The notes beneath the pieces were generated by a model, which had not been told where the DNA came from, made no database searches, and worked only from the letters and a program-made list of their open reading frames with translations. Both the position numbers and the translations under genes were made by a program. Shown piece after piece: positions 36,303 through 44,044 of a DNA stretch of 64,000 nt. This DNA comes from Clostridia bacterium (GTDB taxonomy: Bacteria > Bacillota > Clostridia > Oscillospirales > Acutalibacteraceae), in NCBI GenBank assembly GCA_017397105.1, contig JAFQKF010000002.1:32289-96288 (forward strand), given 5' to 3'. The stretch's first letter is position 1, and every line of letters starts with the position of its first letter.

Positions 36303-36426
36303 TTATTAGTATGCGGATTGGTGAGTTTACATAAATTTCATAGTTGACTCACAGTTTGTTATTAAAGGTTTATTATTATATCAGAAATATAAAAAGTGGA
36401 CAGATTAGTGGAGTGAGGAAGAAAAA

Positions 36427-38142
36427 ATGACTAAACCTTTTTACAAAGTGCGTGAATTCAATGATTTACGCGAGCTCATCAATATGAGCGCTCAGCTTTT
36501 TGCTGACCGTCCTGCTTTTGAAGTTAAAAACAAAAGCGGCGCACATTTTGAAATCAGCTATACCCGTTATAAGCACGAGATTGAGTGCCTCGGCACAGCC
36601 CTTTACGATATGGGTCTGTACGGCCAGAGAATCGCTATTTGTGCGGATAACTGCTATGAATGGTGCGTTACCTACATGGCAACCGTTAACGGTCTGGGTG
36701 TAATTGTTCCTATTGATAAGGAACTCCTTTTTGAGGATATCAACACCATTCTTGAAACAGCTGACGTAAAGCTCCTTGTTTGCGACAGAAAGATCAACCA
36801 TAAGCTTCTCCCCAATAAGGACAAGCTTAAGAGCGATCTTACAATAGCTCACATCGGTGCAGATAACGATGAAAACAAGCTCACTTTTGAAAAGCTTTTT
36901 GCCAGAGGCGAGGAACTCCTCAAGCAGGGTGATCGCCGTTACCTTGATGCACCCATCGATCCCAATGCTATGTGCTCGCTTCTTTTTACATCGGGCACCA
37001 CCGGTATGTCAAAGGGCGTTATGCTTTGCCACCGTAACTTCTGCTTCGAAGTTAAGTCAGCGATGAGCATTATTAAAATCAAGCCTGAGGATTGCGGAAT
37101 TTCTCTGCTTCCTCTTCACCACACCTACGAAAGCTCTATTATCCTTTTCTTTGCTCCTTACTGCGGCGCAAAGGTTACCTTCTGTGAGGGCTTCAAGTAC
37201 GTTCTTCAGAACATGAAGGAGTTCAGCCCCTCCATTTTCGTAAGTGTTCCCCTTATTCTTGAAACCGTTCATAAGCGCATCCTTGAGGCTATCAGAAAGA
37301 AGCCCCACGGTGAAACCCTTTTCAAAATCGGTAAGGTTCTCTGCAAGGCAGGCTCTTACGTAGGTCTTGACCTCAAGAAACTCTTCTTCGGAGAGATTCA
37401 GGAAGTATTCGGCGGTAATATGCGTCTTATCATCTGCGGCGCAGCGCCCATCAATCCTCAGATTCTTAAGGACTTTGACGCTTTCGGTATTCAGATCGTT
37501 TTCGGTTACGGTCTTACTGAGTGCGCACCCCTTGCAATCATGAACCATGACCGTCTGCACCTTGCAGAATCCATCGGTGTTCCGCTTCCCGGCGTTGAAG
37601 CAAAGATTATTTATCCCGATCCGCAGACAGGCGTTGGCGAAATCTGCGTTAAGGGTGACATGGTAATGCTCGGTTACTACAACAACCCCGAAGAAACCGC
37701 AGAGGTAATTGATGAGGACGGTTTCCTTCACACAGGTGACCTTGGTTACACTGATGATAAGGGCAGATATTATATTGTCGGCAGAAGCAAGAACGTTATC
37801 ATTCCTGCTAACGGCAAGAACATCTACCCCGAGGAGCTTGAGTATCATCTCGGCCTTGAGGATTCCGTATGTGAGTGCCTTGTATACGGCGGTAAGAACA
37901 AGAAGGGCGAAACTGTTGTTGCAGCTAAGGTTTATCCCGATTTCGCATATCTTCTTTCAAAGTATCCTGACAAGAAGACTGCTGACGATTTCACAGACGA
38001 TGAGCTTAAGGCTATTGTTAAGGAAGCTGTTAACAATGTAAACAGTAAGCTCCCCTCCTTCAAGCATATCGTTAAGTATAAGGCTCGCCGCAATGAGTTT
38101 GTTAAAACTACTACGGCAAAGATTCAGCGCCATAAAAACTAA
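36427..38142 (+). CDS. AMP-forming long-chain acyl-CoA synthetase
   Basis: A 571-residue FadD-like adenylate-forming enzyme that activates fatty acids to acyl-CoA. Motifs: LLFTSGTTGMSKGVMLCHRN (P-loop, about 190-210), VFGYGLTECAPLAIMN, HTGDLGYTDDKGRYYIVGRS near 440, and a final KTTTAKIQRHKN where the catalytic lysine would be. It is larger than and clearly different from the T-box-controlled synthetase at 25956. It is monocistronic, with its own promoter and terminator. Confidence 0.88.
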   Translation: MTKPFYKVREFNDLRELINMSAQLFADRPAFEVKNKSGAHFEISYTRYKHEIECLGTALYDMGLYGQRIAICADNCYEWCVTYMATVNGLGVIVPIDKELLFEDINTILETADVKLLVCDRKINHKLLPNKDKLKSDLTIAHIGADNDENKLTFEKLFARGEELLKQGDRRYLDAPIDPNAMCSLLFTSGTTGMSKGVMLCHRNFCFEVKSAMSIIKIKPEDCGISLLPLHHTYESSIILFFAPYCGAKVTFCEGFKYVLQNMKEFSPSIFVSVPLILETVHKRILEAIRKKPHGETLFKIGKVLCKAGSYVGLDLKKLFFGEIQEVFGGNMRLIICGAAPINPQILKDFDAFGIQIVFGYGLTECAPLAIMNHDRLHLAESIGVPLPGVEAKIIYPDPQTGVGEICVKGDMVMLGYYNNPEETAEVIDEDGFLHTGDLGYTDDKGRYYIVGRSKNVIIPANGKNIYPEELEYHLGLEDSVCECLVYGGKNKKGETVVAAKVYPDFAYLLSKYPDKKTADDFTDDELKAIVKEAVNNVNSKLPSFKHIVKYKARRNEFVKTTTAKIQRHKN

Positions 38143-38148
38143 AAGAAT

Positions 38149-38178
38149 AAAGGCTGACCTTCGGGTCAGCCTTTTTTG
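38149..38178 (+). terminator. Terminator of the long-chain acyl-CoA synthetase gene
   Basis: AAGGCTGACC, loop TTCG, GGTCAGCCTT followed by TTTT; a tetraloop-capped stem of ten pairs. Confidence 0.93.
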
Positions 38179-38199
38179 TTTACTATGAAATTTTATTGT

Positions 38200-39240
38200 T
38201 TATTCAGCTATATCGTAGGCATTAACGAGTCTGAAATATTCATCCTCCGAAATAGCAACAACTGAGCCGTGGCGTGGCTTGAGCTGATTTACGGAGTATG
38301 TGGAGCGCTGCACCTGCCTGAAAGTTTTGAAATCGCGGGTCATCTGTGCAAAGAAAGTGCCGTTGCTGTATTCGTCCATAATCATCATCCATGCATCAGT
38401 GCCCGTTATGCGGTACATGGTGCTGCCCTCAACTCCAAACCAGTTAAGAGAGCAGATTGTATACGGCTCATCGTAAGGACCTGTGAGATTCTTTGATTTA
38501 ACGTAGGCGATTTTCTGAGTCAGATCCTCTTTGAAGTACAGATAGTAATAACCGTCCTTTTCATTGTAGATTATATCGCCGTCAATACACTGTATATTTC
38601 TCAGCTCGCCCGTTTCGGGGTCAGGCTCGTTCCATCTGCCGTAGAGCACCTGCGGCTCGGTGACAAAGGTTTTAAAATCCTTCGTGTAAGCGTAGTAATG
38701 CCCTGCGCAGTCATTTTCAACCGTAGAGGTTGCCCAGTAAACCATGTACATACCCTTGTCCGCATCCCATATTGCCTGCGGCGCCCAGGCTCTGTTTGCA
38801 TTTTCAAAGCCCTTAAACTGTCTTATATCAATAACTGTTTCATCCGTCCAGTTAACAAGGTCGTAAGAGCGCCAGCTTATAAGGGCATGGTTAGAGGTCC
38901 AGCCCTGCATGGCATCCATATCCGTTGCAATTATAAAATAGCAATCTTTTCCGTTTTCATCGGGACCTTTGAGGATATAAGGGTCACGCACGCAGAGTGT
39001 GCCTTTAGTCTGCTCGATGATTGCATCGTTATTGTTGAGCGCCTTGAAGTTGTAACCGTCTGTGCTTACGGCAAGATGTATGGCCTGCTCGTCGGGCTCA
39101 TTGCCCACAAAGTAGCAGAAAAGGTATGCGCCGGAGGTGCTGTAAGCAGGGTAGGCATAATCGTTAAAGATGTAGTTAAAAAGATAATAGGGAATCATTA
39201 TTATCGCAAGCAAAAGGCGGGCAAAGGACATACGGGTCAT
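38200..39240 (-). CDS. Glycoside hydrolase family 43-type protein
   Basis: A 346-residue five-bladed beta-propeller protein with an N-terminal membrane anchor or signal (residues 5-22). GH43-like motifs: AYLFCYFVGNEPDEQAIHLA, GTLCVRDPYILKG (likely catalytic Asp), ISWRSYDLVNWTD, RAWAPQAIWDADKGMYMVYW and a Glu in NWFGVEGSTMYRI. Such enzymes remove arabinose, xylose or galactose from glycans. The ATG 39240 follows AAGGAGAAATAAT and lies two bases from the end of the XRE-membrane gene, so both are in one operon. Confidence 0.8.
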   Translation of the reverse strand: MTRMSFARLLLAIIMIPYYLFNYIFNDYAYPAYSTSGAYLFCYFVGNEPDEQAIHLAVSTDGYNFKALNNNDAIIEQTKGTLCVRDPYILKGPDENGKDCYFIIATDMDAMQGWTSNHALISWRSYDLVNWTDETVIDIRQFKGFENANRAWAPQAIWDADKGMYMVYWATSTVENDCAGHYYAYTKDFKTFVTEPQVLYGRWNEPDPETGELRNIQCIDGDIIYNEKDGYYYLYFKEDLTQKIAYVKSKNLTGPYDEPYTICSLNWFGVEGSTMYRITGTDAWMMIMDEYSNGTFFAQMTRDFKTFRQVQRSTYSVNQLKPRHGSVVAISEDEYFRLVNAYDIAE

Positions 39241-39241
39241 A

Positions 39242-40207
39242 TTATTTCTCCTTTTTTCCTGAAATGTGCTGATACACAAGATAAACTATGGGATAAGCAA
39301 CGCCTGCAACAGGCCAGAGAATCCAGGTGTAATCCCAGTTGTTGGTGGCAAAGCTCCATGCAAGGTAGATTGCGGTTGCGCCAAGCCAATAAATTGAGGA
39401 AATGCTTTTGTTCCGGGAGTTGATTTTTTCCGGGGAGAATTCACCGTCCCTGAGCAAGCGGTGCATACTGCGGCTTCTCACGGTGCCGATAATGTAAAGC
39501 ATAACGGCAATTCCGATTATTGCGAGAGTTACGGCGACGCAGACGCAAACGGCAAATCCGTTGCCGAGGAATGCGGAAATCAGGATAGGGGTGGGGGAAA
39601 TTATGCACAGGCAGGTTGCGATAACGTTGGTAATTACTCCGAAGGGAGTGAAAAGCTTATCCTTTTCCTTTACCATGCCCGAAACACCGTATTCGGTTTC
39701 AAAATCCCTATCAAGGTAGCTGAAGGCGGCGTTTTTGAATGAGCAGTATATAAACATACCCACCGCTGCGGCAACAAGAAGAAGCAGGGCGACAATGCCG
39801 ATTGTAACAGCGACGCCGATATTTAGATTAAAGTACTCCGTGGCGCCTGACAGTATGATAAGAGCACACGGGGAGATAATGCACAGGAATACGCCAAGAG
39901 CAATTATAATAGATGCCTTTTTTCTGTGCTCAATATATTCGTTAGCTTCCGCCATGGTAACTCGTTTGACACCTGAGGAAATATCGCTGTTTGTGAACTC
40001 CTCATTTTCAATTTCGTCTTTAAGAAGATAATCCGTTGTTACTCCGAAAAGCTCACCGAGCTGCAGGATTTTTCCAATGTCGGGTATTGTCTGCGCGCTT
40101 TCCCATTTAGAAACCGCCTGCCTTGAAACATTCATTTTATCAGCAAGCTCCTCCTGAGACCAGCCGTTCTTTTTTCTGAGTCTTATAATTTTGTCAGCTA
40201 AAATCAT
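39242..40207 (-). CDS. XRE-family regulator with C-terminal membrane domain
   Basis: A 321-residue protein. Residues 1-65 are an XRE HTH (KIIRLRKKNGWSQEELADKM, SRQAVSKWESAQTIPDIGK). The rest has about six hydrophobic helices arranged in two pairs with short loops, then a final pair ending HISGKKEK. HTH-membrane fusions like this are common in Clostridia, presumably linking an envelope signal to transcription. ATG 40207 follows AGAGGTGAAC. It is upstream of GH43 in one operon and divergent from GH110. Confidence 0.85.
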   Translation of the reverse strand: MILADKIIRLRKKNGWSQEELADKMNVSRQAVSKWESAQTIPDIGKILQLGELFGVTTDYLLKDEIENEEFTNSDISSGVKRVTMAEANEYIEHRKKASIIIALGVFLCIISPCALIILSGATEYFNLNIGVAVTIGIVALLLLVAAAVGMFIYCSFKNAAFSYLDRDFETEYGVSGMVKEKDKLFTPFGVITNVIATCLCIISPTPILISAFLGNGFAVCVCVAVTLAIIGIAVMLYIIGTVRSRSMHRLLRDGEFSPEKINSRNKSISSIYWLGATAIYLAWSFATNNWDYTWILWPVAGVAYPIVYLVYQHISGKKEK

Positions 40208-40297
40208 TTTGTTCACCTCTCTGAAAAATTCGGCACAAAGCTCTGCCGTCACTTGTATTGTAGCTTTTTCGGCGGTTTCCTGCTACCAAACGGCGGA

Positions 40298-40324
40298 TTG
40301 CAATGTGTCAACCGAGGGTTGCAA
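40298..40324. promoter_or_regulatory. Candidate operator in the GH110/XRE divergent region
   Basis: Two copies of the palindrome TTGCAA (40298-40303 and 40319-40324) are 21 bases apart, two helical turns. Between them is the inverted repeat CAACC-GAG-GGTTG (40309-40321). This lies just downstream of the minus-strand promoter, where a bound repressor would block the XRE-GH43 operon. Confidence 0.5.
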
Positions 40325-40340
40325 CGCTCTTTTTTGTTTG

Positions 40341-40369
40341 ATTATAGCGTTTTTTAATAAAAAAAGCAA
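40341..40369 (-). promoter_or_regulatory. Promoter of the XRE-GH43 operon
   Basis: On the minus strand TTGCTT (40369-40364), 17 bases, TATAAT (40346-40341). Confidence 0.75.
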
Positions 40370-40384
40370 CAGCTTTAATAACCG

Positions 40385-40413
40385 TTGCGTTTTACGCAGA
40401 GGTGCAGTATAAT
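40385..40413 (+). promoter_or_regulatory. Promoter of the GH110-DUF4838 operon
   Basis: TTGCGT, 17 bases, TATAAT, 23 bases before the GH110 start. It is back to back with the XRE-GH43 promoter, the -35 boxes being only 15 bases apart. Confidence 0.75.
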
Positions 40414-40436
40414 AATCACAGAAAGGCGGTGCTGCG

Positions 40437-42077
40437 ATGAATGAACTGAGCAAACTGTTTCTGAATATAAATGACGGTGACACGGTAAAGCTTGAAAAAG
40501 GCAGAGAGTATCACGTTTGTCAGGATGACTCTTTTGAAATGAAAGGCTATTTTTGCTCCAACACCGCGAAGAAGCACGAAAACCCAGAGGGATTGCGCAG
40601 AGTTGCGATTTATCTAAAAGAAAAAAAGAATATAACTGTTGACGGAAACGGTGCTTGCATAACCGTTCACGGCAAGATGACTCCCATGCTTTTTGACAGA
40701 TGCGAGAATATCACGGTTAAGAATCTGTCAATAGATTATGCCTGCCCTACAATGACTGAGTTTGAAATTCTCTCAAACAACGGCGGCGATTGTGTTATCA
40801 GAATAAATCCCGATTGCCGTTTCAGGTTGGAGAGTAACAGTATCATCTGGCAAGGCGAGGAGGATGCAAACGGCAACCCTTATTGGGAGGACAGTTACAT
40901 CGGTAACCGCCGCTATACAAAGCTTTATGACCCTGAAAAGCGTATGTGCCGTGATTTCAGGCGCGATGACTTGGAGTTTGAAGCCGTCGAGCAGCTTGAT
41001 GATTTCACTCTCAGGGTTGTGCTTAAGGATAAAAACGTTTATTTCCCTGCAGGGCATATTATGCAGACTCGTAATATTGTGCGTGACCAGACGGGAAGTA
41101 TGTTTGAAAGATGCAAAAACCTGACGTTCGAAAATCTCAGGGTTATGTTTATGCACGGGCTCGGAATGGTTTCGCAGTTTTGTGAAAACGTCACTTACCG
41201 CAACTGTGATTTTACTCCGAAGCAGGGCAGAACAATTGCAAGTACTGCGGATTTCTTCCAGTTTTCGGGCTGCCGCGGAAAGCTTACGGTTGAAAACTGC
41301 AGAGCGTGGGGCGCTCAGGATGATTTTATTAACGTCCACGGCACGCACCTGAGGATTATTGAAAAGAACAGCGCCGAAAAAAGCCTGACAGTACGCTTTA
41401 TGCACGCTGAAACCTGGGGCTTTCAGGCGTTTGATGCAGGGGATGAGATTGAATACATAAAGTGGGATACGCTTAATCCCTACGCGTCGGCAAAGATTCT
41501 GAGCTTTGAAAAAATAAACGATACCGATATAGAGCTTTGGCTTTCCGAAGAGCTGCCTGAAATTGAGGTTGGCAAGGACGTTGTTGAAAACGCCACGTTT
41601 ACCCCTGATCTTTACGTGAGAAACTGCGATTTCGGGCCTACTGCAGGCAGAGGAATCCTATGCACCACAAGGGGTGAGGTTATTATTGAAAACAACAGGT
41701 TTGAAAATCTCTGGGGACCTGCTCTGCTTGTGGAGGATGACTGTAACTTCTGGTTTGAATCAGGTTACACGAAAGAAATAATTTTCCGTAACAATACAGT
41801 GATAAGCTGTGATTACGCAAACACCTGGGAGAATTCGCCCGTAATCCGCTATTCACCGAAGGTTATGGATGAGAGCAAAGGGGAATTTGTTCACGGCAGA
41901 TTGGTGCTCAGCTGTAACAGCTTTAAAAATCCCGTTTACGGCAAGCATTGCATATGGCTTGAATATCTGAGGGAAGCCAAAATCTGCTCCAACTTATTTG
42001 ATGCCCCTTACAGCATAAGGACACGTTGCACGGGTGACGTGTGTGATAATGGTAACTTTGTTAAAAAACAGTATTGA
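40437..42077 (+). CDS. Glycoside hydrolase family 110 alpha-1,3-galactosidase
   Basis: A 546-residue right-handed beta-helix enzyme. The GH110 core is recognisable: MHGLGMVSQFCENVTYRNCD, then FFQFSGCRGKLTVENC and AQDDFINVHGTHLRI with the acidic pair Asp295-Asp296. Repeated coil motifs follow (RNCDFGPTAGRGILCTTRGE, IENNRFENLWGPALLV). GH110 enzymes release terminal alpha-1,3-linked galactose, as in blood group B and linear alpha-Gal glycans. No signal peptide is seen, so it may act inside the cell on imported oligosaccharides. GAAAGGCGG precedes the ATG. It is followed after 13 bases by the DUF4838 gene. Confidence 0.82.
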   Translation: MNELSKLFLNINDGDTVKLEKGREYHVCQDDSFEMKGYFCSNTAKKHENPEGLRRVAIYLKEKKNITVDGNGACITVHGKMTPMLFDRCENITVKNLSIDYACPTMTEFEILSNNGGDCVIRINPDCRFRLESNSIIWQGEEDANGNPYWEDSYIGNRRYTKLYDPEKRMCRDFRRDDLEFEAVEQLDDFTLRVVLKDKNVYFPAGHIMQTRNIVRDQTGSMFERCKNLTFENLRVMFMHGLGMVSQFCENVTYRNCDFTPKQGRTIASTADFFQFSGCRGKLTVENCRAWGAQDDFINVHGTHLRIIEKNSAEKSLTVRFMHAETWGFQAFDAGDEIEYIKWDTLNPYASAKILSFEKINDTDIELWLSEELPEIEVGKDVVENATFTPDLYVRNCDFGPTAGRGILCTTRGEVIIENNRFENLWGPALLVEDDCNFWFESGYTKEIIFRNNTVISCDYANTWENSPVIRYSPKVMDESKGEFVHGRLVLSCNSFKNPVYGKHCIWLEYLREAKICSNLFDAPYSIRTRCTGDVCDNGNFVKKQY

Positions 42078-42090
42078 CGGAGGAAACTGT

Positions 42091-43983
42091 ATGAGCTACG
42101 TTAAAGCGGTTGTGTCATTTATTCAGGTGCTTCTTCTTGTTGTGGGAATAATTCCTGTCAGCACGGATTCGGTAAGCTATTCGTCAACCGAGTACGAAGC
42201 GCCCGTGATTTCTGCGCCGATGTATCTTGTAGAGGGCGGCGAATCGGATTTTGTTATTGTTACTCAGGATGAACCCGATGAATGCATACAGACTGCAGCT
42301 GAAGAACTGCAGACTTATATTGAAAGAATAAGCGGTGCAAGGCTCGATATAGTGAGCGAGGCTGAGCTTGAAGAGGGCGAGAATGCAATAATTCTCGGCC
42401 AGACTGAGTTCGGTGATGCTCTTACGCAGACGGATTATTCCGGAATCGGAGAGGACGGATTCTTGCTGTATTCTGACGGTGAGAATTTTCTTATCAGAGG
42501 CGAGGACAGCAGAGGCACTCTTTACGGAGTGTACACATTCCTTGAGGAATATCTCGGCGTGCGTTGGTTTACTCCCGAGCTTGAGAGAGTGCCTGAGAGT
42601 GAAGATGTTATAATTGATGCGGCGATTGACCGTGTGGTTGAGCCGTCGTTTTCCGTGCGCCGCAATGACACTATGGGCACCAATCACGCTTACAGGGCAA
42701 GGAGCAGAATGAACGTTTCGTTCCATTATGACGTGCCCGAATACGGCGGAGCGCTCACCTACGTGCTGTGGGACGTTACGCTTGATAAGCTTGTTCCCGA
42801 TGCTCTTTTTTCTGAACATCCCGATTATTTTGCAATGAATCCCGACGGAACACGCACAACGGATCAGGTGTGTCTGTCAAATCCCAAGGTGCTTGAGGTT
42901 GCAATTGATAACGCAAGGGAAGCTATACTTGCCTGTGAGAAGGATGCAAGGTATATCCATATCGGTCAAAAGGACAATATGAACTACTGCCATTGCGAAT
43001 CCTGCACGGCATTGCATAAAAAATACGGCAGCGTTTCAGCGCCTGTACTGATTTTTACAAACGCCTTTGCCGATGCGCTTGATGATGAATTCCCCGATTT
43101 TATGTTCACTTTCTATGCTTACAATGAAACGGACAGACCTCCTACGGATTTATCACTCAGATGCAGACCGAACGTTGCCCCTGTGCTTTGCGGTCTTCAT
43201 AAGGCGTGTCGCAGCCATCCGCTTACCGAGTGCGGCTCTAAGGACGGCGTTGAAAACGAAACCTTTATGAATGAATTCGGCGATACCGAGCCTACGATTG
43301 CGCAGGATTTTGCAAATTGGGTCAAGATTGCCGATACCACGTATATCTACGATTATACCATCAATTTCCTTAATACCGCTCAGTTTTTCTCGAATTTTGA
43401 AACAATGCAGTCCACCATGCAGTATATGCATGATATCGGAATAACGGGCTATATTTACAACTGCGGTGACGGACATTACGCCGCTTACAATGCGCTGAGG
43501 AATTATCTTTTGTGCAAGCTTCAGTGGGACGTTGACTGTGACGTTGAGTACCATATGACTGATTTCATCAATGCATATTACGGCGAGGACGCCGAGCCTT
43601 ATATCAGAGAAATCCTTGATATTCAGACGGCTCAGGTCAAGGCAACCGCCCATGCGTTTGATTTTGACTGGCACTATCAGTCGGGCTTTTATCCTTTCTA
43701 TACCGTTAACCGCCTTGACAGACTCTGGAGCAAGGCACTTAAAGCTGACGTGACAGATGAACAGCGCTTCAATATTGAGGTTGACAATCTCAGCTGGGAA
43801 TACTTCAAGGCTAACCAGTTTATCGGAAAATACTCCTTCCTCAACCCCGGCAGACTCAAGGCAAACGAAGAGCTGTACGACAATTTCAAAGCACACGGTG
43901 TTGACCGTGTTTCCTCCTTCGGAACTATTCCGGCAGATAAGAGCGAGATTGACTTTATGTTAAGACCGTTTAATTGGGGTTAA
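42091..43983 (+). CDS. Secreted DUF4838 protein, probable glycan-active
   Basis: A 630-residue protein with a signal peptide (residues 3-24). The N-terminal domain (about 45-180) resembles the non-catalytic domain of GH67/GH20-type enzymes, ending in GTLYGVYTFLEEYLGVRWFT. The DUF4838 barrel follows with FSVRRNDTMGTNHAYRARSR, ARYIHIGQKDNMNYCHCESC and ADTTYIYDYTINFLN. DUF4838 is thought to be a glycosidase-like barrel, but its substrate is not known to me. ATG 42091 follows GGAGGAAAC. Co-transcription with GH110 suggests the same host-type glycan target. Confidence 0.78.
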   Translation: MSYVKAVVSFIQVLLLVVGIIPVSTDSVSYSSTEYEAPVISAPMYLVEGGESDFVIVTQDEPDECIQTAAEELQTYIERISGARLDIVSEAELEEGENAIILGQTEFGDALTQTDYSGIGEDGFLLYSDGENFLIRGEDSRGTLYGVYTFLEEYLGVRWFTPELERVPESEDVIIDAAIDRVVEPSFSVRRNDTMGTNHAYRARSRMNVSFHYDVPEYGGALTYVLWDVTLDKLVPDALFSEHPDYFAMNPDGTRTTDQVCLSNPKVLEVAIDNAREAILACEKDARYIHIGQKDNMNYCHCESCTALHKKYGSVSAPVLIFTNAFADALDDEFPDFMFTFYAYNETDRPPTDLSLRCRPNVAPVLCGLHKACRSHPLTECGSKDGVENETFMNEFGDTEPTIAQDFANWVKIADTTYIYDYTINFLNTAQFFSNFETMQSTMQYMHDIGITGYIYNCGDGHYAAYNALRNYLLCKLQWDVDCDVEYHMTDFINAYYGEDAEPYIREILDIQTAQVKATAHAFDFDWHYQSGFYPFYTVNRLDRLWSKALKADVTDEQRFNIEVDNLSWEYFKANQFIGKYSFLNPGRLKANEELYDNFKAHGVDRVSSFGTIPADKSEIDFMLRPFNWG

Positions 43984-43996
43984 ATTAAATAAACAT

Positions 43997-44032
43997 AATA
44001 CCGCCGTATGGAATTATCCACACGGCGGTATT
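43997..44032. terminator. Bidirectional terminator between DUF4838 and LRR genes
   Basis: AATACCGCCGT and ACGGCGGTATT form an 11-bp stem extended by TGG/CCA; TTTCTATG follows on the plus strand and an A/T-rich run on the minus strand. Confidence 0.82.
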
Positions 44033-44044
44033 TCTATGTATTGA

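Noticed and set aside
37057-37848. 263-codon minus-strand frame inside the acyl-CoA synthetase gene
   Set aside because: Covers the conserved catalytic region of the sense gene and has no start signal.
43153-43896. 247-codon minus-strand frame inside the DUF4838 gene
   Set aside because: Mirror frame of a well-supported gene.
44014-44022. Perfect DnaA box TTATCCACA
   Set aside because: A single copy in the loop region of a terminator hairpin, far from dnaA and without neighbours, so not an origin.
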